From positions 1 through 12,249 of the forward strand of contig DAOWGR010000150.1 of the NCBI GenBank assembly GCA_030637365.1: a stretch of DNA of 12,249 nt, in the 5' to 3' direction. Positions 1 to 6,979 of this stretch are shown in pieces (positions within the stretch are counted from its first letter, which is position 1; the number at the start of each line of letters is the position of its first letter). Source of the DNA: Elusimicrobiota bacterium. GTDB taxonomy: Bacteria; Elusimicrobiota; Elusimicrobia; Elusimicrobiales; UBA9959. Both the position numbers and the translations under genes were made by a program. The notes beneath the pieces are model-generated. The model saw nothing but the letters and a program-made list of their open reading frames with translations, was not told the origin of the DNA and searched no databases.

Positions 1-645
1 AAGGCGCAGATGGATGAAATCGCCAAATTTCTTTCCCCGGCTTTTGTGCATCAGACGGGAATTCAAAAGCATGACGCGTGGGCCAAGAAGTTAAAAAAAT
101 ATAAGCCTCTGACTCAGGAAGATGAGGTGTCGGCGGCTTCGCTTGAGGCTTTGTATATCTCGGAAAAATTAAAGAAAGACAAGGATTTTAAGGCCATATT
201 TACGGGTATGAGCGATTTTTCGCCTTATGCCCGAAAGCGCTTGGAGCTTGCTCAAAGTTATGAGCAAAACGATACGGAGGAATTTCGCGGCACGGTCCGC
301 AATCTTTACCATAATGATTTGTTGTCCGGTCAAGCCACGTCTTCTCAAATATTGTATGCTATAAATCTTGAGCTTAAAAGGCGGCAATCGCTTAGCCGGG
401 AAGCTCTCAGCGAGATTAAATACATAAAATCGGACAGTGAGAAAATAGCGCGCATGTCGGCAAGTCAATTGGCTGTGTCCGCGCGAGATATAAAAACCGA
501 AGTTCTTGTGAAAATAAAAGAAGATCTTTCAAACGGCAGCGCTTATGACGCGCATTATGAGGTGGATAGACGGCGCGAGTTTTTATTGCTTAAGCTTTTA
601 AAAAGAAAAACCTTAGCCGATACCAAGGTTCCTCCGTTATTATAG
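1..645 (+). CDS. Hypothetical protein, possibly 5'-truncated by the window edge
   Basis: The product is not recognised. The frame stays open from base 1; the first ATG is at 10, giving 211 residues, but only a weak purine stretch precedes it, so the true start may lie upstream of the window. The protein is hydrophilic and very rich in Lys, Glu, Arg and Ser. It looks largely alpha-helical, with no signal peptide, membrane segment, Cys cluster or nucleotide-binding motif in the visible part. It ends in a basic, Leu-rich tail (around residues 190-211). The TAG stop at 643-645 overlaps the Shine-Dalgarno-like AGGAAAA of the next gene, so the two are probably co-transcribed. It could be a cytoplasmic helical domain of a larger protein. 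Confidence is high that it is coding and nil for function. Confidence 0.65.
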   Translation, partial: KAQMDEIAKFLSPAFVHQTGIQKHDAWAKKLKKYKPLTQEDEVSAASLEALYISEKLKKDKDFKAIFTGMSDFSPYARKRLELAQSYEQNDTEEFRGTVRNLYHNDLLSGQATSSQILYAINLELKRRQSLSREALSEIKYIKSDSEKIARMSASQLAVSARDIKTEVLVKIKEDLSNGSAYDAHYEVDRRREFLLLKLLKRKTLADTKVPPLL

Positions 646-654
646 GAAAACGAA

Positions 655-1347
655 ATGATGAAAATATTTCTAATGCTGATAATGGTCGTTTCTTGCGCTT
701 GCGCCAAAGCCGATTCAAATTCAAACAATAAATCGGGCATTGACGCGGAGAAAGGAGAGGAGAGCGCGCGGGCAGCGATGAAATCCAAGGACGCCGACAA
801 GGATAATCCCTATTTTTCTTGCTGGCTCCCTTCCGATTGGAGAAAGAAAATCACAAAGAGAAAAGGAAGCGATTGCGAGAAACTGAAGAGTGAAGAATTG
901 GATGATTATGACGCCATGCTTTTGAAGGAGATTTGCGAGAATGATATGGCGCGTGAAAAGTTTCTGATTGAATTGCTGGGGCCTGCGGGAAAAAAGGTTC
1001 CCACCATAATATATCTCAGCTATTCGGGCAATGGCGGAAAATTTGACGATTATAAGGACTTCATGGAAGCCAATTCCAAAAGTCTGATTAAAACGGATAA
1101 ATACGCTCCGGTCAAAAAAATCACGGTCGCCGGCAGGAAAGCTTTTTATATAGGGCGGGAATCTCGGCGTTATCTTGATTTAAACGGCAAATCCGAAGAA
1201 ACCGCCGCGATAAAAGAATCTCTTTTTGTTTTGCCCGGCAAAGACGGTTTTTATGTTTTGCATTATTACGCTTTGAAATCTGATTTTCCAAAGCATTTGA
1301 AAACTTTTAATCGCATAACTGAAACTTTCAAAGTCCGGAATTTTTAG
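655..1347 (+). CDS. Hypothetical lipoprotein
   Basis: Predicted exported lipoprotein of 230 residues with no recognised family. The N-terminus has a very short charged region (one Lys), a hydrophobic stretch at residues 4-12 and a VVSC lipobox with the lipidated Cys at position 14; a second Cys follows two residues later. The mature part starts with a Ser/Asn/Lys-rich linker to about residue 50, then a mixed alpha/beta region. The C-terminal pattern, a strand ending in FYVLHYYA followed by a closing FNRITETFKV, resembles small beta-sheet periplasmic domains of the PsbP/DUF1795 kind, but that is only a shape resemblance. There are tandem ATGs at 655 and 658; AGGA at 644-647 lies 7 nt before the first, which I chose. 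It follows the preceding gene by 9 nt and is likely its operon partner. Confidence 0.75.
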   Translation: MMKIFLMLIMVVSCACAKADSNSNNKSGIDAEKGEESARAAMKSKDADKDNPYFSCWLPSDWRKKITKRKGSDCEKLKSEELDDYDAMLLKEICENDMAREKFLIELLGPAGKKVPTIIYLSYSGNGGKFDDYKDFMEANSKSLIKTDKYAPVKKITVAGRKAFYIGRESRRYLDLNGKSEETAAIKESLFVLPGKDGFYVLHYYALKSDFPKHLKTFNRITETFKVRNF

Positions 1348-1371
1348 ACTGAAACTTTTTCCATTAACGAC

Positions 1372-1390
1372 AAAGGGCGTCCGCCTTTTT
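1372..1390 (+). terminator. Weak hairpin terminator after the lipoprotein gene
   Basis: AAAGG at 1372-1376 pairs with CCTTT at 1384-1388 around a 7-nt loop, and T residues continue to 1390; a second run of nine T follows near 1401-1409. It lies 25 nt past the lipoprotein stop in a convergent gap. The stem is short, so the call is tentative. A second small stem-loop (AACGG 1463-1467 with CCGTT 1474-1478, then T to 1481) lies farther on, just before the 3' end of the convergent dctM. Confidence 0.4.
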
Positions 1391-1488
1391 GCTATCTTGA
1401 TTTTTTTTTAAGGGAGTATTGAAAATTGACGCGCTTATTGTTTGGCGAGCGGCTGTTTCTTTAACGGCAGGCTCCGTTTTTCGTTTTC

Positions 1489-2748
1489 TTAGATTATAAA
1501 AAACAGTTTGGGGAAATAGGTTATCAGAATCAGTATTCCGATTTGTATCAGCCAGAAAATCCCGGCGGCTCTGTAAATTGTGGTAACCTTTTTATTAAAA
1601 CGCGAACTTGAAAGAAAAAGATTAAGACCGAGCGGCGGCGTCATATAGCCTATCTCAAGATTCACCAAAAATATTATTCCAAGATGAATGGGGTCAACGC
1701 CGTATTGCAGGGCGATGGGAACTATTATGGGCACCACTATCACTATGGCCGAGAAAATCTCTATCATATTAATGGCGAGCAAAAAGATATTCAATATAAT
1801 CAGGAAGAAAATTTTGCTTTCAATAAAAGAATGCAGCCAGGCGAAAATTTTATCGGGCAATTGCGCGTCTATCATATAATTGGTAAAGCCGAGCGCCATG
1901 CCGAGCATAATGAAAATGGCGCCCACCAAGAGCATGCTCTTAACCGCAATTCTGGGAATATCCTTGAATAAATTCAAATCTTTATATATGAAAACTTCCA
2001 CCAGTATGACATAAAAAGCCATTATTGAAGATGCTTCGCTTGCAGTGAAAAAGCCTTTGTAAATTCCGCCTATTATTATAATCGGCAGAGGAATTTCCCA
2101 TATGGCGTCTCTCGTGGAGGTTTTGATTTTTTCGAAAGAAAATTTTCGCCGCGGCATATTGGCTTTTCGCGCTATTATTATTGCGTATATTGAAAGCACG
2201 ACAATGATAAATACTCCCGGGATAAAAGCCGCTTTAAAAAGATCGCCTATGCTTATTTTGGCCACTAAGCCATAAAGGATTATCGGCAAACTTGGCGGAA
2301 ATAAAAGCCCCAGGCTTCCGGTGGTTGTTATAAGGCCGAGCGTGAATTTTTCCTTATAGCCTTCTTTCATAAGCATGGGATACAAGAGTCCGCCCAAGGC
2401 TATAATGGTAACGCCCGATGCTCCGGTAAAAGCCGTAAAAATAGCCGCCGACAGGAGTGAAACTATGGCAATACCGCCGGGCAAGAAACCGAATAAAGAC
2501 TGCGCTATATTTAAGAGTCTTTGAGGAGCTTTGCTTTCGGCCAGAACATAGCCTGAAAAAGTGAAAAGGGGAATGGCAATTAAAGCGGGCAGACTTGTAA
2601 GGCGCATCATTTCAATAATGACGGCGGACGAATCAATATCCACCTGCCAGAAAAGATAAAGCGCTCCCGCTCCCACCAAAGAGAAAATGGGCGCGCCCAA
2701 AAGAGCGAAAAGGAGAAGAGCCAAGCAAATTAAGATGCCAGTTATCAT
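1489..2748 (-). CDS. dctM: TRAP transporter large permease DctM
   Basis: Large membrane subunit of a tripartite ATP-independent periplasmic (TRAP) transporter, which uses an ion gradient to move substrate across the inner membrane. At 419 residues it has the usual family length and is hydrophobic throughout, with about a dozen membrane segments. Family landmarks are visible: the N-terminal GAPIFSLVGAG segment; a central block with FTGASGVTIIALGGLLYP, then MKEGY and GSLGLLFPPSLPIILYG (the helix-break region of DctM); and a C-terminal copy with YGVDPIHLGIIFLVNLEIGY followed by TPPLGLNLF. It is the last gene of the tatT-dctP-dctQ-dctM operon. Its ATG overlaps the dctQ stop as ATGA (2745-2748), a sign of translational coupling; a GGAG lies 11 nt upstream inside dctQ. 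The subunit itself does not predict substrate. Confidence 0.95.
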   Translation of the reverse strand: MITGILICLALLLFALLGAPIFSLVGAGALYLFWQVDIDSSAVIIEMMRLTSLPALIAIPLFTFSGYVLAESKAPQRLLNIAQSLFGFLPGGIAIVSLLSAAIFTAFTGASGVTIIALGGLLYPMLMKEGYKEKFTLGLITTTGSLGLLFPPSLPIILYGLVAKISIGDLFKAAFIPGVFIIVVLSIYAIIIARKANMPRRKFSFEKIKTSTRDAIWEIPLPIIIIGGIYKGFFTASEASSIMAFYVILVEVFIYKDLNLFKDIPRIAVKSMLLVGAIFIMLGMALGFTNYMIDAQLPDKIFAWLHSFIESKIFFLIILNIFLLAINMIEIFSAIVIVVPIIVPIALQYGVDPIHLGIIFLVNLEIGYMTPPLGLNLFLSSSRFNKKVTTIYRAAGIFWLIQIGILILITYFPKLFFII

Positions 2749-3245
2749 TCTTCTTTTTTCTCCGCTTCTTCATTCCTGAATGAATTGATGAATGTATGAA
2801 ATGCCATGAGGAAGAAAGTTATCGGCACTATAATTTCTGCGATAGCGGTTTTTATTTCAAATTTTCCAGCGTAAAAAGCGATGGACTCGGCCATAGCTTC
2901 ATCTCTGATAAATTTATAGGCGGCGTAAAAAAGAAGAAGACTTATGACGAGAGTAAATTTATTTGCCACTATCATTGATAGTTTGCGGAGTTTTTCGGAA
3001 TGTATTTTGAACGCTATATCCAGAGCGAAGTGTTTGGAATATCTTGAGGCCAAGATGGCGCCTATAAAACCGCTCCATAAAACCATATGTCTTAGAACGG
3101 GATCCAGCCAGACTATGCCGTAGTTAAAGAAAAGCCTTAAAACCACTTGAAGAAATGACAAGGTCACCATAAAAAAGACTAGAGCTATAACAAGGAGCTT
3201 TTCGGCTTTTACTATAAATTTTTCAAGTCTTAATAAGTGGTTCAT
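2745..3245 (-). CDS. dctQ: TRAP transporter small permease DctQ
   Basis: Small membrane subunit of the TRAP transporter, 166 residues with four predicted membrane helices. The DctQ signature is clear in the middle: WLDPVLRHMVLWSGFIGAIL, then SKHFALDIAF, matching the Arg-His helix and the His-(small)-Asp motif of the family. It scaffolds DctM and helps couple the periplasmic binding protein to transport. The tail is acidic and Lys-rich and overlaps dctM by 4 bp. The only plausible start is the ATG at 3243-3245. Its upstream 54 nt are filled by a CGC-containing repeat-like stretch and hold no Shine-Dalgarno sequence, which is odd for an operon gene with such a gap. The identification is firm. 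Confidence 0.92.
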   Translation of the reverse strand: MNHLLRLEKFIVKAEKLLVIALVFFMVTLSFLQVVLRLFFNYGIVWLDPVLRHMVLWSGFIGAILASRYSKHFALDIAFKIHSEKLRKLSMIVANKFTLVISLLLFYAAYKFIRDEAMAESIAFYAGKFEIKTAIAEIIVPITFFLMAFHTFINSFRNEEAEKKEE

Positions 3246-3249
3246 AATT

Positions 3250-3284
3250 CGCGGATACCGCAGAATACTCGCAAAGAGCGCAGA
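3250..3284. repeat. CGC-spaced repeat-like spacer between dctP and dctQ
   Basis: The gap between dctP and dctQ carries CGC at 3250, 3259, 3270 and 3279, mostly in a CGC(A/G)GA context, alternating with AT-rich bases. Spacing is 9-11 nt, so this is less regular than the 7- and 8-bp tracts elsewhere in the window. It occupies the place where a ribosome binding site for dctQ would be expected. Confidence 0.35.
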
Positions 3285-3299
3285 TTTATAGAGAATTCC

Positions 3300-4427
3300 T
3301 TATTTACCTACTTTTGTGTTTTTGTCGTTTTTTGCGGTTTTGCGAAGCTTTCGCTTTTTTTGCGATTTTCTAAATTCTTTAATCGTGTCTTCAACTTCCT
3401 TCATTAAATCCACCGAGTATAATTTCCCCGCCAGAGAATTTCTCGCTTCTTTGCCCATGTTTTCAAATATTTTAACGGTTTCTTTTGACTGGGGATCGGT
3501 GAAAATTATTTTATGTTTTTTTAGAGTGCTGATGGATTTTTCATTGTCTTGTCTGCTTAAAAGAGTCAGTTTTCTGAAATATTTTTTTCCGGCTTTAAGC
3601 ATAATTTCTTTGTCTTTTTCAGACAGCTTGTTAAACGCTCTTTTGCTGATAAGCACGGCGCCCGAAGCGTTTGTTATGGGCAGAGACAAGGCGTATTTCA
3701 TTTTGGTAAACCACTGCAAAGCTATCGCCGACAAAGGAGAGGCGTAAATTCCGTTTATCATGCCGGTTTCAAGCGAAGTCATAACATCGGTGATGGAAAG
3801 CGGTATCGGATTTATTTTCATCGCTTTAAAAGTGGCGTTTGCCACGGGGTCGCCTTCCCACAGCCACATTTTAACATTTGATAAATCTTCCGGCTTTCTA
3901 ATCGGAGTATTGGCCATGATATTTATCGCGCCCACTTCCGACCAGCCGAGCAGCACATATCCCTTTTTTTCAAAAGTTTGCCTGAATTTTTTATCAAATT
4001 TATTCAGCACGAAATCAACTTCACTCGCGTTTCTAAAAAGAAAAGGCATATCCAGAATTCTTATCGGCGGAGCGATTATTCCTATGCCGACGCCGGTAAA
4101 AGCGCCCGAATGCAATTGCCCTATTCTTATTTTTCTGATTACATCTTTTTCATCTCCCGCTATGCCTCCTGGATAGACTTTAAATTTAATTCTATTTTCA
4201 GTTTTCGCGCTTACATCTTTAAAAAATTCCCGCATTGTTTTCAGCCAGGATGTCCCTTCGGGAGCGAGCGTCGCGAATTTTATCGTGGTGGCGGCATTTC
4301 CCATGCCGTTTAATAAAAACATTCCCGCAAAAACCAGAGAGAAAAAAACCAAAGTTTTTCTTTTTGCCGGTTGTACTGCCGCGCTGTCGCGCTGCCGCGC
4401 TGTCACGCTGTTGTTAGAATAATTCAT
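3300..4427 (-). CDS. dctP: TRAP transporter solute-binding protein DctP (TPAT/TatP type)
   Basis: Periplasmic solute-binding subunit, 375 residues, DctP superfamily. A Sec signal lies at about residues 22-45 (KRK, hydrophobic core, GMGNA cleavage region) and the mature protein starts IKFATLAPEGTSW. Typical DctP blocks follow: YPGGIAGDE (85-93), ILDMPFLF (124-131) and SLETGMINGIYASPLS (218-233). Where classical carboxylate-binding DctP proteins have a conserved Arg after 'DL.G.K', this one reads NVKMWLWEGDP (184-194), so that Arg is absent. The same KMW-type variant is, as I recall, seen in TPR-associated TRAP systems. Residues 6-19 (from NSVTARQ) are encoded by an 8-bp tandem repeat and lengthen the n-region of the signal peptide. 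The Lys-rich tail (about 361-373) also falls on 8-bp periodic DNA. The start at 4427 has AAGGAG 7 nt upstream and overlaps the tatT end by 14 bp. Confidence 0.92.
   Translation of the reverse strand: MNYSNNSVTARQRDSAAVQPAKRKTLVFFSLVFAGMFLLNGMGNAATTIKFATLAPEGTSWLKTMREFFKDVSAKTENRIKFKVYPGGIAGDEKDVIRKIRIGQLHSGAFTGVGIGIIAPPIRILDMPFLFRNASEVDFVLNKFDKKFRQTFEKKGYVLLGWSEVGAINIMANTPIRKPEDLSNVKMWLWEGDPVANATFKAMKINPIPLSITDVMTSLETGMINGIYASPLSAIALQWFTKMKYALSLPITNASGAVLISKRAFNKLSEKDKEIMLKAGKKYFRKLTLLSRQDNEKSISTLKKHKIIFTDPQSKETVKIFENMGKEARNSLAGKLYSVDLMKEVEDTIKEFRKSQKKRKLRKTAKNDKNTKVGK
3308..3347. repeat. Octamer-periodic tract encoding the DctP C-terminal tail
   Basis: Five consecutive 8-bp blocks (3308, 3316, 3324, 3332, 3340) resemble each other, for example GTGTTTTT and GTCGTTTT, then TTGCGGTT and TTGCGAAG. 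They encode the basic tail of DctP (about residues 361-373), beyond the normal end of the fold. The sequence is simple and T-rich, so the periodicity is less certain than for the GC-rich tract at the other end of the gene. Confidence 0.35.
4376..4415. repeat. CAGCGCGG-type octamer tandem repeat in the dctP 5' end
   Basis: Five tandem 8-bp units at 4376, 4384, 4392, 4400 and 4408. On the + strand they read CTGCCGCG, CTGTCGCG, then CTGCCGCG again, then CTGTCACG and a decayed CTGTTGTT; on the coding strand the consensus is CAGCGYGR. The tract is GC-rich in an AT-rich neighbourhood. It starts 9 bp inside dctP and also covers the last two bases of the tatT stop codon. Eight is not a multiple of three, so the peptide repeats only every 24 bp. 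The same octamer family occurs at 9294-9341 and 10655-10662. Confidence 0.85.
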
Positions 4428-5271
4428 TTCTTTTCTCCTTCAGTTTCGAGGCTTTTTCTTTGGCTGTTTCATTGGCGAGATGTGTTTCAGCATCCGGGCT
4501 TTCAGGCGCGTTTAATATTTCTTGTATGAGTTTGTCAAAAAGTTCTTCATCAAGCGTGGCTGTCGCGTAGAGTTTGGCATAGATGAATTTATTGAGCAGA
4601 AATTGTTCGCCTTCGCCATGCAGGGCCTTAATGAAATATTCTTTTGATTTTTCCGGATTGCCGCCAAACATTCGCGGTCTTATTATGTGATAAGCGCCGA
4701 AAATGGAATATATGCCGTTATAGTAATACGACGGATTTAATTCCTCTATTCTTTTTGCCAGCGGGATTATTGATGGCAGTTCGGCTATGGCGTCGGGATT
4801 ATCCCGGTTTAAATTTATCCAGGAAGTTTTACAAAAAACATACCAGAAGACTTCGGGAACATCTTTGGTTTTAATTTTGGCCGCGTCAATTTTCAAGTCC
4901 GAAACGAGATGTTTTTTTTCAAGAGCTCTAAAAGCGAAATCCATGCCCTTTAAATAAAGTCCTGAAGCGAGTGATGTATCCTCATCCTCTTCAAACATAA
5001 AAGAATATCCGCAATAGCCCTGAGCCAGATTTTTAAGCAGAAGGGTGTTTTTAGGAGTGGTTTCAAGCAAAATTTCCATAAGTTTCAGGTTCGCGGGCAA
5101 AGCCTGCGCGGCAAATTTCGGGTTTTTTTCGCGGTAAAAGGAGGGCAAGCCTTTATCTATCAATTTGGATGTTTTATTGACGGCGATTTTATTTAAAGAA
5201 CAGCCGGTAAAAACGGATGCCAGAATGATAATCGCCATCAAATTAAAAACGGATGATTTTAAAGTTTTCAT
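4414..5271 (-). CDS. tatT: TRAP transporter-associated TPR lipoprotein TatT
   Basis: Lipoprotein of 285 residues matching the TatT component of TPR-protein-associated TRAP transporters (TPATs), first worked out for the Treponema pallidum Tp0956/Tp0957 pair. It has a signal peptide with an FTGC lipobox (Cys24), then an all-helical TPR-like body. Recognisable family stretches are LIDKGLPSFYREKNP, LLKNLAQGYCGYSFMFEE (around 78-95), YLKGMDFAFRALEK and the region HIIRPRMFGGNPEKSKEYF. In the known system TatT forms a complex with the binding protein and may pass ligand to it. Here it is the first gene, directly ahead of dctP with a 14-bp overlap, which supports the call strongly. The start at 5271 has GGAAGGAA about 8 nt upstream. 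The transcript probably starts in the gap after the malQ terminator. Confidence 0.88.
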   Translation of the reverse strand: MKTLKSSVFNLMAIIILASVFTGCSLNKIAVNKTSKLIDKGLPSFYREKNPKFAAQALPANLKLMEILLETTPKNTLLLKNLAQGYCGYSFMFEEDEDTSLASGLYLKGMDFAFRALEKKHLVSDLKIDAAKIKTKDVPEVFWYVFCKTSWINLNRDNPDAIAELPSIIPLAKRIEELNPSYYYNGIYSIFGAYHIIRPRMFGGNPEKSKEYFIKALHGEGEQFLLNKFIYAKLYATATLDEELFDKLIQEILNAPESPDAETHLANETAKEKASKLKEKRNELF

Positions 5272-5303
5272 TTTACGCGTTCCTTCCTTTTACAACAAGT
5301 AAA

Positions 5304-5332
5304 ACATAAAAAGGAAATAGCCTTTTTTATGT
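5304..5332 (-). terminator. Intrinsic terminator after ridA-malQ
   Basis: Near-perfect inverted repeat: ACATAAAAAGG at 5304-5314 and its complement at 5321-5332, with one extra T and a 6-nt loop. On the minus strand the right arm ends in a T-rich run that continues past the stem. It lies about 30 nt past the malQ stop and before tatT, separating the two minus-strand operons. It is AT-rich (only two G-C pairs), so efficiency is uncertain. Confidence 0.6.
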
Positions 5333-5356
5333 GGAAATTCAGAAGTATGGAGGAGC
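5333..5356. repeat. Octamer-type block shared with the fprA downstream region
   Basis: Three 8-bp blocks, GGAAATTC, AGAAGTAT and GGAGGAGC, just downstream of the malQ stop on the minus strand. The reverse complement reappears at about 10687-10718, where the corresponding order has one additional octamer (ATACATTC on the + strand) between the two matching parts. Confidence 0.55.
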
Positions 5357-5359
5357 ACC

Positions 5360-6973
5360 TTATAAATCTTGCCTCTTGCTTCTGACTTCTTGCGTCTGCT
5401 TTGTCAGTCTTTCCTCTTCTATCAAACATTTCAAGGTATGTATTTTCTCGGAAATTTTCTTGTTTTTCTCCAGATCCTCAATATCAACGGGAAATCTATA
5501 GCTCCAATTATGCGCGCCCATGGTATTGGGGGTGTTTACTCTTTCGTCCGTTCCAAGTATATCCTGCAATGGCAGTATGACTATCGCTGAACCGGCTTTT
5601 AAAATTTTTTTAATTATTTCAATATGCGCTTTTTTAAAGACCGGAGGGTTTTCGTCATAGCCTCTGATCATGCGCCAGAAAAGTTTCTTTTCTCTCGGAT
5701 CCACACAATTCCACCATTCTTTAAGCGTTTCATTGTCATGCGTTGAAGTGGTGGCGAGAGAAATTTTGTCATAATGTTCGGGCTCAATATACGCGGCTTG
5801 ATTTTTGGTCTTTTGCCAGCGCATAACTTTGTAGCCGGGCACATTAAGCTCGCTCAATACTTCATCGACATAGTTTGGAATCAATCCCAAATCTTCGGCG
5901 GCCGGCAGGCATGAAGACGCTTTTAGCACCGCTTCCAAAAATCTTTTTCCGCGCTGTCTTTGTTCCATTTCGTTTTCTATGTCAAAATAAGGCTTGAATT
6001 TTTCATCATGGGGAACTATCCATGTTCTGAAAAATCCCACCATATGGTCCAAGCGGTAAATATGATAAAAGTCTTCCGCCTTTTTTACTTTAGTCCGCCA
6101 CCAATCAAAATTGTTTTTTTCCACTTCATGCCAGCGATAGGCGGGCAGGCCCCATTTTTGCCCGGTTTTGCTGAAAGCGTCGGGCGGAGCGCCTATGGAC
6201 GCGCTGATGTCAAATTCATTTTGCCGGGACCAGACATCCGCGCTGTCTTGATTGACCATAAAAGGCAAATCGCCGAATAATTTGATGTTTAATTTCTCAG
6301 CTTTTTGTTTGGCTTTTGACCATTGCCTGTGCAAGAGCCATTGGAGATATTTAAAAAAATCAATCTGAAGGAGATGGTTTTCTTTAAAGGCGTTTAGGGG
6401 TATGGTTTCCCGGTGTTTAAGGCCGTGCGGCCAATCGGTCCAGGACATGGACGGATAGTCATCTTTGATTTTTCTAAACAGAGCGTAATCATCAAGCCAG
6501 AATTTATTTTGCTCGGTAAAGTCAAAATAATTTTTTGCCAATGCCGTATGGTTTGATATATGGCGCGAGCGAAAACTTTCATAAATTTTCCATAGAACGG
6601 GAAATTTCAGTTTTTTAATATCGTCATAAAATATGCTTTTGGCATTTCTGAGTTTTTTTATTTTATTTCTAAAATCGGTTGAATTTATTTCTTTTTTTAT
6701 TTCGTCATTCAGCTCTTCTATATCCTCAACGGCTATGTATATCGGGTCAATGGCGAAAGCGCTCATTGAGGTATAAGGGCAATTTACGCCCGGAGGCATT
6801 TCATTTATCGGCAGGATTTCCAATATATCCAGGTTTGCCGATGAAAGAAAATCAAGCCATAACTCCATGCCGCTTATATCGCCTATGCCCCAGTCTTTCT
6901 TTGAACGCATTGAAAATAAGGGAAGCAATATGCCCGTATGTTTGCCGGATAAAAGAGGATGCTTGATTGCCAT
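5360..6973 (-). CDS. malQ: 4-alpha-glucanotransferase (amylomaltase), GH77
   Basis: Cytoplasmic glycoside hydrolase family 77 enzyme that transfers alpha-1,4-glucan segments between malto-oligosaccharides, feeding glycogen or maltodextrin metabolism. It is 537 residues, normal for a compact bacterial MalQ. Landmarks: GILLPLFS and WGIGD near the N-terminus; PYTSMSAFAIDP (66-77); GDLPFMVNQDSADVW (234-248); the nucleophile Asp309 in YRLDH; acid/base Glu360 in AAEDLG; the transition-state Asp413 in THDNE; and MGAHNWSYR near the end. All three catalytic carboxylates are present. The start at 6973 lies 6 nt past the ridA stop with no Shine-Dalgarno sequence, suggesting coupling to ridA. The last dozen residues (about 525-536) are encoded by a 7-bp tandem tract and follow the family's usual C-terminus, so they are probably dispensable. 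Confidence 0.95.
   Translation of the reverse strand: MAIKHPLLSGKHTGILLPLFSMRSKKDWGIGDISGMELWLDFLSSANLDILEILPINEMPPGVNCPYTSMSAFAIDPIYIAVEDIEELNDEIKKEINSTDFRNKIKKLRNAKSIFYDDIKKLKFPVLWKIYESFRSRHISNHTALAKNYFDFTEQNKFWLDDYALFRKIKDDYPSMSWTDWPHGLKHRETIPLNAFKENHLLQIDFFKYLQWLLHRQWSKAKQKAEKLNIKLFGDLPFMVNQDSADVWSRQNEFDISASIGAPPDAFSKTGQKWGLPAYRWHEVEKNNFDWWRTKVKKAEDFYHIYRLDHMVGFFRTWIVPHDEKFKPYFDIENEMEQRQRGKRFLEAVLKASSCLPAAEDLGLIPNYVDEVLSELNVPGYKVMRWQKTKNQAAYIEPEHYDKISLATTSTHDNETLKEWWNCVDPREKKLFWRMIRGYDENPPVFKKAHIEIIKKILKAGSAIVILPLQDILGTDERVNTPNTMGAHNWSYRFPVDIEDLEKNKKISEKIHTLKCLIEEERLTKQTQEVRSKRQDL
5367..5408. repeat. Heptamer tandem tract encoding the MalQ tail
   Basis: Consecutive 7-bp units from 5367: TCTTGCC, TCTTGCT, then TCTGACT and TCTTGCG, then a diverged TCTGCTT at 5395 and a weak sixth unit to 5408. 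On the malQ coding strand these read as (A/G)GCAAGA and AGTCAGA variants. The same unit type recurs in front of fprA (9344-9371). The tract lies just inside the malQ stop codon. Confidence 0.8.
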
Positions 6974-6979
6974 AGGGTT

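Noticed and set aside
1463..1481. Strong bidirectional terminator for dctM
   Set aside because: On the minus strand the AACGG/CCGTT stem is followed by AAAG, not T, so it does not serve dctM.
3760..4176. Plus-strand open frames inside dctP
   Set aside because: They are antisense to a clear TRAP binding protein gene and have no ribosome binding site or domain match.
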